This document shows positions 8,917 to 18,642 of a DNA stretch of 64,000 bases, piece by piece. This DNA comes from DATAUD01 sp035511075 (lineage in GTDB: Bacteria > Verrucomicrobiota > Verrucomicrobiia > Limisphaerales > Palsa-1400), in the NCBI GenBank assembly GCA_035511075.1, contig DATKFW010000052.1:1-64000 (forward strand), written 5' to 3'. The notes under the pieces were generated by a model. The model had not been told where the DNA came from. It made no database searches and saw only the letters and a list, made by a program, of their open reading frames with translations. A program made the position numbers and the translations under genes. The stretch's first letter is position 1. Each line of letters opens with the position of its first letter.

Positions 8917-11472
8917 ATGCAGAAATTGATTCTGAATTGCCGTTTTACTGTCGGGGATGTTGTCATGCTGACAGCCGCGGTGCGGGATTTGCACCATTGG
9001 TATCCGGGAAGATTTGTTACTGACGTTCGGACCCGCTGCCCGGACCTGTGGGAGAACAATCCACACGTTACGACTTTGTCCGATGATGATCCGGAAGCGA
9101 CGAAAATTGAATGTACGTACCCTCTGATAGATCAGAGTAATGAAACGCCATACCATTGCCTGCACGGCTTTGTGGAGTTCTTCAATCAACGGCTGGGTCT
9201 TAACATAAAGCCGACGGCGTTTAAGGGGGACATTCATCTTTCCAATCAGGAAAAGGCCTGGCATTCCCAGGTCCACGAAGTGACAGGGGCGGCGACGCCG
9301 TTTTGGATTGTCGCGGCGGGCGGGAAATATGATCTGACGATCAAATGGTGGCAATCCAAGCGTTATCAGGAGGTCGTCGATCATTTTCGAGGGAAGATAC
9401 AATTTGTGCAAGTGGGGGAACGCGGGCATTACCACCCCAAGTTGGACGGGGTGATTGATCTGCGCGGCCAAACAACCTTGAGGGAATTGGTCCGGCTGGT
9501 TCATCATTCCCAGGGCGTCCTCTGCTCGATCACCGCCTTGATGCATTTGGCGGCGGCGGTGGAAACAAAACGCGGCCAACCACCCAATCGTCCGTGCGTT
9601 GTCGTTGCGGGAGGGCGCGAGCCAACCCATTGGGAGGCCTACCCGCATCATCAGTTCATTCACACCATCGGGGCGCTGCCATGCTGCGCGCATGGGGGTT
9701 GTTGGAGAGATCGGACAACCCGTTTACGAGACGGGGACAAGAAGGATCGTCCGGAAAACTTGTGCGTGGATGTCGTCCGGGGACTTCCGCATTGCATGGA
9801 CTTGATCACACCGCAGGAGGTTGTCCGCCGGATAGAGGGCTATTTCAACGGCGGCGTTGTCAAGTATCTATCGCCGCGCCAAAGACAGGCGGGGGCACGG
9901 GGCATTTCGGCGACCAGCCAGAACGATTTTCACCAACACCGCCTCAGTCTGTCCGGCGCGGGCATGGCTTGTGAGCGGTTCATCGAGACAATTCCGAGCT
10001 ATCCGGACAGTTATGAGGGGCGGGGGATCGTGGTGTGCGGGGGCGGGGCCAGGTACTTCGCCAGCGCGTGGGTTTGCATCAACATGCTGCGGCGCGTCGG
10101 GTGTTCGTTGCCGATCCAGTTGTGGTATTTGGGAAGAAAGGAGATGGACAGCCGAATGAAAGCCCTTGTGGCGCCACTGGGTGTGGAATGCGTGGATGCG
10201 ACCAAGGTGCGCAGGAAGTTTCCCGCCCGGATTCTCCAGGGGTGGGAATTGAAACCTTACGCGCTGCTGCACTCGCCCTATCGCGAAGTGTTACTGATGG
10301 ACGCGGACAATGTAGCTGTGATGAATCCTGAATTCCTGTTCGACACGCCGGAATTCCGCGACACGGGGGCGATCTTCTGGCCTGATTTCATCCGAGGCAC
10401 GGGAAAAAAGGCGCGGACGATCTGGCGCAGTTTCGGAATGAGAATACCGGACGAACTTGAATTTGAGTCCGGGCAGATTGTACTCAATAAAGAGCGATGC
10501 TGGCGGGCACTTTGTCTGACGCACTGGATCAACGACAATTCCGATTTCTACTATCGCCACATGCACGGCGACAAGGAAACGTTCCACGTGGCCTTTCGAA
10601 AGCTGAAAGCACCCTACTCACTGATCCAAAAACCGATCGATCCTGTGCCGGGAGTCATGTGCCAGCATGATTTTCTGGGCCGGCGGATTTTTCAGCATCG
10701 AAACATGGAAAAATGGGACCTGTTTTTCAACAAACGGATCAAGGGGCTTCGATGGGAGAAGCGGTGTCACGCTTACATCAGCGAGTTGCGGCGCGCCTGG
10801 GATGGGCGAATCCAAAGCGACGCCCAATGGAAGGGGCTGACGGAGTCCAGGCGGGTCAAGGGAGCGATCCGCTTTCAGGCTGTGATGATTTCGTGCAGGG
10901 AGCGGGATGAGTTGAGGCGCCGAACCCTGGAGAATCTCGCCAAGACCGATTGGGGCGACATGCCGCTGCACGTTCACTTCGACACGCCCGACGACGGGAC
11001 GGAGGAGCAAAGGCAGGTGCAATCGTCCTTCCTGGCGCTTCAGAAGAGCCTGGATTGTCGCGCCGATTATATTTTGTTTTTGGAGGATGATTTGGATTTC
11101 AATCGGCACATTCGGCATAACCTTAGCCATTGGAGTCCGATCCGAAGGGGCGTGGTGACCCTGGCCGGCCTGTACAATCCCCGGCTTTCGGTGAAGGCGT
11201 GCGATCTGAGGAGCAATGCGCGCATTATCGATCCAAACACATCATTCGGCAGTCAGGCGCTCCTACTATCAAAGGAAACAGCGGCGTACGTGGTTCGACG
11301 ATGGAACGATGTGCTGGGCTTGCAGGACACAAAGATTTGCCGGCTGGGGGGACGCCTGGGGAAGCCAGTTTATTATCATGCCCCGTCGCTGGTGCAACAT
11401 ATCGGCTCCAGCAGCACCTGGGGCGGGGGATTTCATCAGGCGTTCGATTTTGATCCGGTGTGGAAGGCGTAG
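8917..11472 (+). CDS. Three-domain glycosyltransferase (GT9-like / MNN1-like / GT-A)
   Basis: 851 residues with no signal peptide. Residues 1-310 resemble ADP-heptose:LPS heptosyltransferases (GT9): LILNCRFTVGDVVMLTAAVR at the start, and a Cys-rich C-terminal block CCAHGGCWRDR plus ENLCVDVV. Residues 360-620 resemble the MNN1 alpha-mannosyltransferase family (GGGARYFASAWVCINMLRR, metal motif LLMDADN near 460, and GQIVLNKERCWRAL). Residues 648-851 form a third GT-A-like domain with FLEDDLDF near 722 and TSFGSQALLLSK. All three parts look intact, so it may build a short cell-surface oligosaccharide. ATG 8917 was chosen because the GT9 N-terminal strand begins immediately after it. Confidence 0.8.
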   Translation: MQKLILNCRFTVGDVVMLTAAVRDLHHWYPGRFVTDVRTRCPDLWENNPHVTTLSDDDPEATKIECTYPLIDQSNETPYHCLHGFVEFFNQRLGLNIKPTAFKGDIHLSNQEKAWHSQVHEVTGAATPFWIVAAGGKYDLTIKWWQSKRYQEVVDHFRGKIQFVQVGERGHYHPKLDGVIDLRGQTTLRELVRLVHHSQGVLCSITALMHLAAAVETKRGQPPNRPCVVVAGGREPTHWEAYPHHQFIHTIGALPCCAHGGCWRDRTTRLRDGDKKDRPENLCVDVVRGLPHCMDLITPQEVVRRIEGYFNGGVVKYLSPRQRQAGARGISATSQNDFHQHRLSLSGAGMACERFIETIPSYPDSYEGRGIVVCGGGARYFASAWVCINMLRRVGCSLPIQLWYLGRKEMDSRMKALVAPLGVECVDATKVRRKFPARILQGWELKPYALLHSPYREVLLMDADNVAVMNPEFLFDTPEFRDTGAIFWPDFIRGTGKKARTIWRSFGMRIPDELEFESGQIVLNKERCWRALCLTHWINDNSDFYYRHMHGDKETFHVAFRKLKAPYSLIQKPIDPVPGVMCQHDFLGRRIFQHRNMEKWDLFFNKRIKGLRWEKRCHAYISELRRAWDGRIQSDAQWKGLTESRRVKGAIRFQAVMISCRERDELRRRTLENLAKTDWGDMPLHVHFDTPDDGTEEQRQVQSSFLALQKSLDCRADYILFLEDDLDFNRHIRHNLSHWSPIRRGVVTLAGLYNPRLSVKACDLRSNARIIDPNTSFGSQALLLSKETAAYVVRRWNDVLGLQDTKICRLGGRLGKPVYYHAPSLVQHIGSSSTWGGGFHQAFDFDPVWKA

Positions 11473-11512
11473 CCAATGTGGGTTGACCCCCCATTCCCCC
11501 CATGACAATCCG

Positions 11513-14500
11513 CTACTCAACTTTCCGAGTGCTGGGCAGGTCTTTGGTGTCGATGAGCTTCCGAAATGCCTCGTAGTAGCATCGTGGAAGCTCCTTGAGC
11601 ACGTCGGCGGGGGTCATATTCTTGGGGAACGGCTCGCCGTCTGCCTTCATGCATTCGTACCAACCCGAATGCGGAACATCCTTCTTTTTGTCGAAGTCGT
11701 AGCGACACCATTCAAAGCCAATGAATATCACCAGACCATCATTTAAATCGGAGGTTTTGATTTGCTCCTCGATTTTCTTGAGTCCTTTTTCGGCCAGATC
11801 AGTCAGATCGCCCCTGAGCTTCGCAATCTCCTCGGCCGCCTTCTGAGCGTCCTTGGCAGCACTTGACACGCGAACTTTCGACTCGATCTTCATCAGAAGC
11901 TGGGCCGCCTTGAATGCATCCCACGCGGCCTGAATGGCCGTCGGTGTCCCTCCATAAAGATTCGGACGCACATCGAACCCTACAAAAGAGATTTGTGCCG
12001 GCCCTTCATATTTCTGGATTGGCGGAGCGGCACACTGAGTGCATGTCTTTGTGCCGGACGGATCAACATTCCGCAGGGTATTGCTTCTGACATATTCGTA
12101 GAGATTCATGCTGTCCACAGGACCGAGTGGATCCCTCTGCAAAAACCTGCCCTTGCCTGGGGCGTAGTATCGGGCGCGGTAGAAATAGAGGCCGCTCTCC
12201 TCGTCGAGTTGCCGTCCGGTAAAAAGGAAGGAATTGGAGATTGCAGTGTGCGCGGTGCCCCAGGCATTCAGCGGCAGCGGATTGTAACTGCCATCCATCA
12301 CCGTCGGGCCGCCATACGCGTCATAGGAATATCGCTCCGCGGGAGTTCCGGTGGAGTCGGTGAGGGCCTCGACGCTGAACAGCGCGTTGGGATGATAATA
12401 ATAGGCCTTCCCGCCGCGATCCATCGTGAGCACCTCGTCTACGTAGTTGCCATAGGTGTAGGTGGCGAGGGTCGTTCCGTCCGCGTCCTGCTCTTCAATG
12501 ATTCTGGAGCCGTCGTAAAACATGACGTTGGTCGCGGGAGAGCCAGCAGGGCTGGTCAGGGCGATGACGCGGCGACCTAGTGCGTCGTAGGTGTACTGGC
12601 CGACGAGGGTGGAAGCACTGTCGCGCGTGACAGTGGTGACACGGTTCTCAACATCGTAGGCGTAAGAATATTGCCCGTCATCGGTGAGGTTGCCGTTGGC
12701 ATCATAGGTCAACGGGCTGGCGTTGATGGTCAAAATCTCGTTGACGGCGTTATGCGTGCGCGTTTGGACGACAGCGTTGCTGGTGAAGCTGGTCCAGTTG
12801 GCGACGGGATCGAGGTTGTAAGACTCGTTGATCACAGGAGAAGAAATGACTGCGCCGGAAAGAGTGCCCACGTCAAAATCGGTCAGCCGATAGAGGGCGT
12901 CGTAGGAGTAGCTTTCGGAATCGGACGGAACGGGTTCGTTCATTTGGCAGGCCTTGTTGCCTTCGTTATCGTAAGTGTAGGCAAAGCCGGCGATGACGCC
13001 GCTGGCATTGGTATGGACCAGATCTGTGATCCACTCGTTAGCATCGTAGGAATAATTGGCAACGGTGGCATTTCGATTGGTGCGGATCAACACATTGTCA
13101 TCCAAATCATAGGTATATTGAGTAAGCGGGCGCGAGCCTCCATCATTGACCTCAATCAAGCGCGAGCGCAAATCGTAAGATTCGGTCACGTTTGTCCCGC
13201 CGGGGTATGCAATGGTCCGAATACCGGAAGGAATGATGTAGGTGTAGGTGACAGTCTGGCCGTTTTGAATGGCCGTGAGCACGCGGTCAGCCCCGTCGTA
13301 GGTGTAGCTGTCTGTCCACCCGTTTCGAGTCGCATTGGTCGTTCGTCCGCCAAGATCATAGGTGTACTGGTCGTTTGGACCAACCGAATACTGGCAATTT
13401 GTCACGTAATAGAAATCGTTGTACTGGAAGGTGGTGGTCTGGCCGTTCTGGTCGAGTCGCGAAGTCATGTGGCCGGTGCCATCGTAAGTGTAGGTGCGCG
13501 TGTCGGAGGGGGTATCCGGGTAGGTTTCCTGGATCAGCCGGTTGTCTGCGTCGTAGAAATTCTTCGTGGTGTGACTCAGCGGATCAATGGTGGAGATGAC
13601 GTTTCCGACTGGATCATAAGCCGTCGTGCTAGTATTACCAAGAGCATCGGTCATGCTGATCTGGCGGTTGTCCGCGTCAAACGTGTAGGAGGTCGTGTTA
13701 CCGTCGCGGTCAGTCCTGGACAGAGCGTTACCGACGGCGTCATACGTGGTCGTTGTCGTGTGGCCGAGCGGGTCGGTGACACTGGTGCGCCGGTCGATGG
13801 CGTCGTAAGTATCGATGGTGACGTTGCCAATGCCATCGGTTGTCGAGATGACATTGCCAACGGAGTCATACGAAGTAGTGAACACCGGGCCGAGGCTGTC
13901 GATCTGCTGGATCACACGGTTGTCGGCATCATAGACGTTAGTGGTGACATTCCCGCGAGGGTCAACCGTCCGAATGAAGTTGCCCACGGGATCATAGACC
14001 GTCACGCTCACGTCGCCAGCCGGGTTGGTCATGCCAATCATCCGGTCGAGAGCGTCATACGTCATGGTGGTCGTATTATTGTTGGGATCGGTAAGGGCGA
14101 TGTGGTTGTTGTCCGCGTCGTAAGCGATGGTGGTGACCGCGTCGTTGGGGGTGATGGTGTCGTTGGTGCTACCGGACTTCTCTACTGTCTGGATGCGCCG
14201 GTTGAGTTCGTCATAATTATAGTAAGTGTACTTGCCGTCGGCATCAATCATGGCGGTAACCAAGTCGGACCCCGCAGTTGCGCCACAGCAGGGCGGGCCG
14301 CCTATGTTGGCGTAATCATAAGTTGTGATGTTCCCCAACGGATCGGTCACAGAAATCCGGCGGTTCAGGGCGTCATAGCCATTGGTGGCGGTGTGGCCAT
14401 TGGCGTCTGTTTGGGTGAGGACATTGCCGACCGGGTCATAAGTCGCTGAGCTGACGTTACCCAGCGGATCGGTTGTGGTGATCACGCGATTGAGCGTGTC

Positions 14501-17086
14501 GTAGCCATATTTGGCGGTGTGACTGTTTTGATCCGTGCGGGTGATGACATTATCGTTGGCATCGTAGGTCGTCCGTGTAACGCCAGCCAAGGCGTTGGTC
14601 GTGTCCACCAGGCGGGCACGCAGATCATAACCGTAGTCGGTGGTATGGCCGTTGGCGTCGGTCCTGGAAAGGACATCGCCGACCGGATCGTAGGTGACGC
14701 TGGTCGTGAAGCCAAGAGGATCGGTGGTTTGGGTCAATCTATAGTCCTGGTCATAGGCGTAGTCGGTAGTGTGGCCGTTGGCATCGGTCATGCTAAGGCG
14801 ATTGCCGAGCGGATCGTACGTGGCGGTGGTCGTGTCGCCAAGCGGATCGATTATTTTGATTAGATTGCCGCTCGCGTCGTATTCGTTTGTGGTTGTGAAT
14901 CCACGTTTGTCGGTCGCAGTGAGCACGTTGCCGTGGGTGTCATAGGTCCAGGATTGCACTTGTCCCAAGGCATCAATCTCCTGGATTTGGTTGCCGTGGG
15001 TGTCGTAGGCGCAGGTCGTGGTTCGGTCGTTGGGATCGGTTATGCTGGTAATCTCATTGAAAACAGGATCGTAGGTGTAAGTGGTCACGTTTCCAAGGGC
15101 ATCTGTCATGCTAACGCGATTGCCTTGGGTGTCGTATTGGTACCGGGTTGTGTTGCCGTTGGCATCGGTCATGGAAGCAATTTCCCGCGTGGCAGCGTCA
15201 TAAGTGTATCGGGTTGTGGTGTTGTCAGGGGCTGTCGTTTGGAGGATGTAGCCATTGGTGTCGTAAGCATATTGCCAGGCATGGCCGTTGCCATCGGTGC
15301 TGGTCGTGGTACCGGGGAGGTACTGACGCAGCAGGCTGAAGGTCAGGTTGGTTTGGTTGACGGCCCAGTTCATCGGATTAGACATCGAGAAATAGGGTTG
15401 TCCACTTCCATCGGTCACCATGAAGGGCAGCAGGCTTTTGTAAGTGTATAAGTACATCCGCCCGTCGCGGTCAACCTTGCGAGTCATTTGATACTGCGAA
15501 TTGTAAGTGTATTGAGTGGTATTTCCCAACGGATCGGTTATCAGCACCGGCATACGTGCCAACGAATCGTACTGAAATGTCGTTGTCCGCCCCAGGGGGT
15601 CGGTGACGCTGGAAAGTTTGTTAGACGCGTTATAGACGAATTGCAAACTGCGGCCATAAGGATCGGTCACCGAAGTGAGCAGACCGCTGGGATTGTAACT
15701 CATGGTGGTGAGGTTCTGGTTGCGGTCTCCCATCTGCAGCAACCGGTACACCGGCCCCGCGACCAAAAAGGGGGTGTTTGGCACCGAGCCAAAATGCCAC
15801 CAGCTTTGATACTTGTTGGTGACAATAAAGCTGCCGTCGGCCTGCAAGGTCAATGTCTCGAAGTATCCCGCGGCCGAAGTATAGCTGCCGGCGGTACCGG
15901 TGTAGTTCATGTAATACTGTGTGACGCGCCCGTCGGCGCCCAGACGAAACATCTGTCCGCGTTGCTGAAACAGAAGCGTGTTGTAAGAGTGGGTCCAGCC
16001 GAAGCCCAAGCCAATGTCCAATTGCGCCTTGGAGCCGTCAGCATTGTAGGAATCATGCGTCAAACTAAATGCGAGCGTCGGACCATAACCGCTGGTGAAC
16101 GTCACGACCGGGTAATCCACTTTGATGGTGCCCTCGGTCAAACTTGTGCCGATGGTGCCACCCTTCTGCCGTGTGGGCTGGGCTCCGCAGACGGGGCAGA
16201 TGTCCGGCGCGTCGCCGCCGATATACGTTGCGTGGGAGGAAAGGGCCAAACCGCCCATGATGCCGCCGACAAGTATCAACAATAGCCGAGTGACGGCCCT
16301 GGGAGCAAAGCGCTGGCGCACCAAGGAAACCAGCAGGACGGACATCAGGAGGCATCCCGCCAGCAACGAAGCTTCGGCCGGCTCAGGCACAGCGGCCACG
16401 CTGGAATTGACGACCATCGCCTCCGAATCCGCCTCCATCGATAGATAGTACGTATTGCCGGGCGACAGTGTCATCGTTGCCGACAGTGTTTCTGAATAAC
16501 TCCCGCTCATGGATTGACTCGGACCGATGGACAGAATCTCATCATTGAAGAGAATCGGATTCCCGTTGATGGAAAGCGCAAAATCGGTTTCCCCTTTTCC
16601 GTACAATCCATAAGGGTCTGACGAAAGAGTGAGTTCTCCAGTAATCACTGTCGAAAACGTGACACTGACTGGTTCCGTTGCCAGGATCTGAAAGGTAGTG
16701 ACAATCGAAGCGCGCCCCGTCGAGGTGTCGAAGCCGGCAGTTGACCCGGGAATATACGCAGTCGCACTGCTCGAACCGGTCAAGGAAGGCGACGCCGAGG
16801 CGGTGCCTGCGCCCATAGCCGAACCTCCAGGCACGGGGGTGTCCGTGGCACCGGCCGTGCTCGTTGGAGAAAGGGAATTATATTGCGTGTTGGCGCCGGC
16901 CTGGGCAAAAGCGGAACTGGTCAAAGCCGTGAGGTAACTGACACTCCCGGATGACGGATCAATCGTGACATTCGCGAACGAGCTTGAGCTCTGCACTACA
17001 ATGCTGGCCCGCGCAGGCTGGCCGGCCGCAAGGAAAAGGCTGAACCCGATAACAACGGATGCAAAGCGGCATGAAAGAGTCTTCAT
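11513..17086 (-). CDS. RHS/YD-repeat protein with internal PEP-CTERM signal
   Basis: 1857 residues. Residues 1-28 are a signal peptide (MKTLSCRFASVVIGFSLFLA). Residues 29-230 are a Ser/Thr/Gly-rich beta domain as found in exosortase substrates. Residues 233-260 are a complete PEP-CTERM signal: VPEP, hydrophobic helix, then the basic stretch LVRQRF. The frame continues directly into a second hydrophobic, signal-like segment (TRLLLILVGGIMGGLALSSHA). A full RHS protein follows: N-terminal VTFTSGYGPTLAFSLTHDSY, dozens of YD repeats from about 500 to 1500, and the RHS-associated core (YFYRARYYAPGKGRFLQRDP) ending NVDPSG near 1680. The last ~178 residues are a variable tail with a helical Ala/Lys-rich part and no recognised toxin motif. 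The start lies 16 bp after the stop of the beta-repeat gene, so the two form one transcript. Confidence 0.88.
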   Translation of the reverse strand: MKTLSCRFASVVIGFSLFLAAGQPARASIVVQSSSSFANVTIDPSSGSVSYLTALTSSAFAQAGANTQYNSLSPTSTAGATDTPVPGGSAMGAGTASASPSLTGSSSATAYIPGSTAGFDTSTGRASIVTTFQILATEPVSVTFSTVITGELTLSSDPYGLYGKGETDFALSINGNPILFNDEILSIGPSQSMSGSYSETLSATMTLSPGNTYYLSMEADSEAMVVNSSVAAVPEPAEASLLAGCLLMSVLLVSLVRQRFAPRAVTRLLLILVGGIMGGLALSSHATYIGGDAPDICPVCGAQPTRQKGGTIGTSLTEGTIKVDYPVVTFTSGYGPTLAFSLTHDSYNADGSKAQLDIGLGFGWTHSYNTLLFQQRGQMFRLGADGRVTQYYMNYTGTAGSYTSAAGYFETLTLQADGSFIVTNKYQSWWHFGSVPNTPFLVAGPVYRLLQMGDRNQNLTTMSYNPSGLLTSVTDPYGRSLQFVYNASNKLSSVTDPLGRTTTFQYDSLARMPVLITDPLGNTTQYTYNSQYQMTRKVDRDGRMYLYTYKSLLPFMVTDGSGQPYFSMSNPMNWAVNQTNLTFSLLRQYLPGTTTSTDGNGHAWQYAYDTNGYILQTTAPDNTTTRYTYDAATREIASMTDANGNTTRYQYDTQGNRVSMTDALGNVTTYTYDPVFNEITSITDPNDRTTTCAYDTHGNQIQEIDALGQVQSWTYDTHGNVLTATDKRGFTTTNEYDASGNLIKIIDPLGDTTTATYDPLGNRLSMTDANGHTTDYAYDQDYRLTQTTDPLGFTTSVTYDPVGDVLSRTDANGHTTDYGYDLRARLVDTTNALAGVTRTTYDANDNVITRTDQNSHTAKYGYDTLNRVITTTDPLGNVSSATYDPVGNVLTQTDANGHTATNGYDALNRRISVTDPLGNITTYDYANIGGPPCCGATAGSDLVTAMIDADGKYTYYNYDELNRRIQTVEKSGSTNDTITPNDAVTTIAYDADNNHIALTDPNNNTTTMTYDALDRMIGMTNPAGDVSVTVYDPVGNFIRTVDPRGNVTTNVYDADNRVIQQIDSLGPVFTTSYDSVGNVISTTDGIGNVTIDTYDAIDRRTSVTDPLGHTTTTTYDAVGNALSRTDRDGNTTSYTFDADNRQISMTDALGNTSTTAYDPVGNVISTIDPLSHTTKNFYDADNRLIQETYPDTPSDTRTYTYDGTGHMTSRLDQNGQTTTFQYNDFYYVTNCQYSVGPNDQYTYDLGGRTTNATRNGWTDSYTYDGADRVLTAIQNGQTVTYTYIIPSGIRTIAYPGGTNVTESYDLRSRLIEVNDGGSRPLTQYTYDLDDNVLIRTNRNATVANYSYDANEWITDLVHTNASGVIAGFAYTYDNEGNKACQMNEPVPSDSESYSYDALYRLTDFDVGTLSGAVISSPVINESYNLDPVANWTSFTSNAVVQTRTHNAVNEILTINASPLTYDANGNLTDDGQYSYAYDVENRVTTVTRDSASTLVGQYTYDALGRRVIALTSPAGSPATNVMFYDGSRIIEEQDADGTTLATYTYGNYVDEVLTMDRGGKAYYYHPNALFSVEALTDSTGTPAERYSYDAYGGPTVMDGSYNPLPLNAWGTAHTAISNSFLFTGRQLDEESGLYFYRARYYAPGKGRFLQRDPLGPVDSMNLYEYVRSNTLRNVDPSGTKTCTQCAAPPIQKYEGPAQISFVGFDVRPNLYGGTPTAIQAAWDAFKAAQLLMKIESKVRVSSAAKDAQKAAEEIAKLRGDLTDLAEKGLKKIEEQIKTSDLNDGLVIFIGFEWCRYDFDKKKDVPHSGWYECMKADGEPFPKNMTPADVLKELPRCYYEAFRKLIDTKDLPSTRKVE
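12600..15560 (-). repeat. Degenerate tandem YD repeats inside the RHS gene
   Basis: The coding DNA is built of units of roughly 63 bases encoding about 21 residues of the form YDPVGNVLSRTDANGHTTDY. Neighbouring units share long near-identical blocks, most visibly around 13,500-15,200. It is coding repeat, not CRISPR. The regularity explains the long open frames on the opposite strand. Confidence 0.85.
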
Positions 17087-17102
17087 AAGTTTGACAAACT
17101 CA

Positions 17103-18302
17103 TCATGGAGAAGGAATCACGAATGCGGCCAAATAAATTTGGTCGGCGCCATCGGCACCAACAGCGTTGGTGGAGGTAAAGTTGCCGCTCACGTCGAACA
17201 CATTGGTGGCTATCCGCGTCCAATCGGCCCTGGGCCGGCTGAGATCGTCGGAGGCCATAATATAGCAGAGTGAACCGGGCGGCCCGTCGGTGACCTGAAA
17301 GACCAAACTGGCTCCGAGGAGGTCCACGTTGGCGAAGGCCGGCTGGGATGCGGATGAGACGACGGAAATCTGGCCGGTGGCCGGGTCGAAGCGCCAGCGC
17401 AGCCACGGCCCGGGCGGCGGCAGGACGCGGCTGAAATTTCCGCTGGCTGGCGCGGAACCGAAAATGGAAAAGCTCTGCCCGAGGGAAAATGCACCCGACA
17501 GATTTGTTACCACCAAAGTCCCGCCATAAGTGACGCTCGAGAGGCCTTGCAGAGCGGCATGGCCTGGAGCGGCGGCGTTAACCGCCACAATCGTCGTGCT
17601 GCCGGGAAGGAGGACCAGTGAATTATTGATGGTCAACGGCCCGAGCGGGTTGCCAAGGGAGAGTACGCCGCCAGAAGCGACAACCACAGGGCCGGTGATA
17701 ACGCCTGTGCCACTTAACGTGGCATCGGCCACTTCCACGCCGCCTGTTCCGACAGAGCCGGTTACGTTTAATCCGCCCCCGCTAACGAGCGTGCGGCCGC
17801 TGTACGTGTTCACGGCCGCAAGCACTAAAGTGCCTAAGCCGTCCTTCTGGACACCCGCCTGGCCGGCCAAGACGGCATTGAGAGTGACTTGTAACGAAGG
17901 AGATGTCACCGTGATTTCAGGCAGTTGGAAAGTGCTGTCCAACGTTAGTGATCCGCCCGAACCCGAGCTAAAACTCCAATTGCCTGGGGCGCCCTGGGTT
18001 GTGAAGAAGAGATTTCCAATCGTTTGCGATCCGCCGAGTGTAAAAGACGAATATTGGCTAATTGAAGCTTCGCGATAGAATCCGAAATAAGCAGTATTGT
18101 CCGCGCCTCCGGCGATGCCGTTAGCCGGGTCCCAATTGCCTGGATTGGCCCAGCTTGCGCCGCTGCTGTTGATCCAATAGCCGTCCTGCGCCCTTGCCTC
18201 CATCGCGCAAAAAAGCGCAGCAAAGAGCACGGGACCGATCCGTCCCGAGAGTGTTCCGCCGAGGGCACGCCGCTTCCAAGATTTAATTCCGCCATTCACC
18301 AT
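17103..18302 (-). CDS. Secreted autotransporter-type beta-strand repeat protein
   Basis: 399 residues from the ATG at 18302 (MVNGGIKSWKRRAL). An upstream ATG at 18374 would put 24 unrelated residues before the signal peptide. The signal peptide runs to about residue 40 (GPVLFAALFCAMEARA). The mature protein contains passenger-associated repeats of beta-helix type: VQKDGLGTLVLAAVNTYSGR, LVSGGGLNVTGSVGTGGVEV, and TGPVVVASGGVLSLGNPLGP. A C-terminal beta domain ends in IYLAAFVIPSP. There is no autotransporter barrel, so it is probably a surface or extracellular structural protein. It lies 16 bp upstream of the PEP-CTERM/RHS gene and is probably co-expressed. Confidence 0.75.
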   Translation of the reverse strand: MVNGGIKSWKRRALGGTLSGRIGPVLFAALFCAMEARAQDGYWINSSGASWANPGNWDPANGIAGGADNTAYFGFYREASISQYSSFTLGGSQTIGNLFFTTQGAPGNWSFSSGSGGSLTLDSTFQLPEITVTSPSLQVTLNAVLAGQAGVQKDGLGTLVLAAVNTYSGRTLVSGGGLNVTGSVGTGGVEVADATLSGTGVITGPVVVASGGVLSLGNPLGPLTINNSLVLLPGSTTIVAVNAAAPGHAALQGLSSVTYGGTLVVTNLSGAFSLGQSFSIFGSAPASGNFSRVLPPPGPWLRWRFDPATGQISVVSSASQPAFANVDLLGASLVFQVTDGPPGSLCYIMASDDLSRPRADWTRIATNVFDVSGNFTSTNAVGADGADQIYLAAFVIPSP

Positions 18303-18374
18303 TCTCAAAGACAATGGACAGATTGGTTTAGCAAAGTTTGAAACAACAAAGGCGAATGAGAACATTGGCTCCAC

Positions 18375-18606
18375 TCGCCTTCCCGCGCTTAGAAATGCTT
18401 ACACGGCTACGCCTTTTGGTTTAGCACAATCGTGATTCCTTGTCCATGCAGATTTGGGACACGTATAGTGAGGATTCGGACATGGGTTTAATCGCGCAGA
18501 ATGTCGGCGCCTTCAGAACTTTGATTTCTGATCGGAAGTCATAAAACGACTTTTTGCGGCATTTGGATTTCCTTGGCCTCATTGGGCGCCGTTTCGGAAA
18601 TATTAA
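18375..18606. other. Intergenic region, nothing recognised
   Basis: About 230 bases between the minus-strand beta-repeat gene and the promoter-like element at 18607. It must contain the promoter of the minus-strand operon. I see no convincing gene; a 63-residue minus-strand frame here is lysine- and cysteine-rich and looks random. Confidence 0.4.
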
Positions 18607-18636
18607 TTGCATGTAACGGACGTCATGTGCTATACG
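18607..18636 (+). promoter_or_regulatory. Sigma-70-like promoter for the candidate RNA
   Basis: TTGCAT at 18607-18612 and TATACG at 18631-18636 are separated by 18 bases, a fair match to the -35/-10 consensus. It lies just upstream of a structured region that ends in a terminator at 18877. Predicted from sequence only. Confidence 0.35.
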
Positions 18637-18642
18637 TTTCTA

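Noticed and set aside
12671..14449. 592-codon plus-strand open frame over the first RHS gene, and similar ones at 14519-16285
   Set aside because: They are shadows of the YD-repeat coding strand: Gly/Val/Ile-rich, with no domain, while the minus strand has clear RHS motifs.
12600..15560. Regularly spaced near-identical DNA blocks that could suggest a CRISPR array
   Set aside because: The units are translated YD repeats inside an intact frame; spacers are not unique and no cas gene is near.
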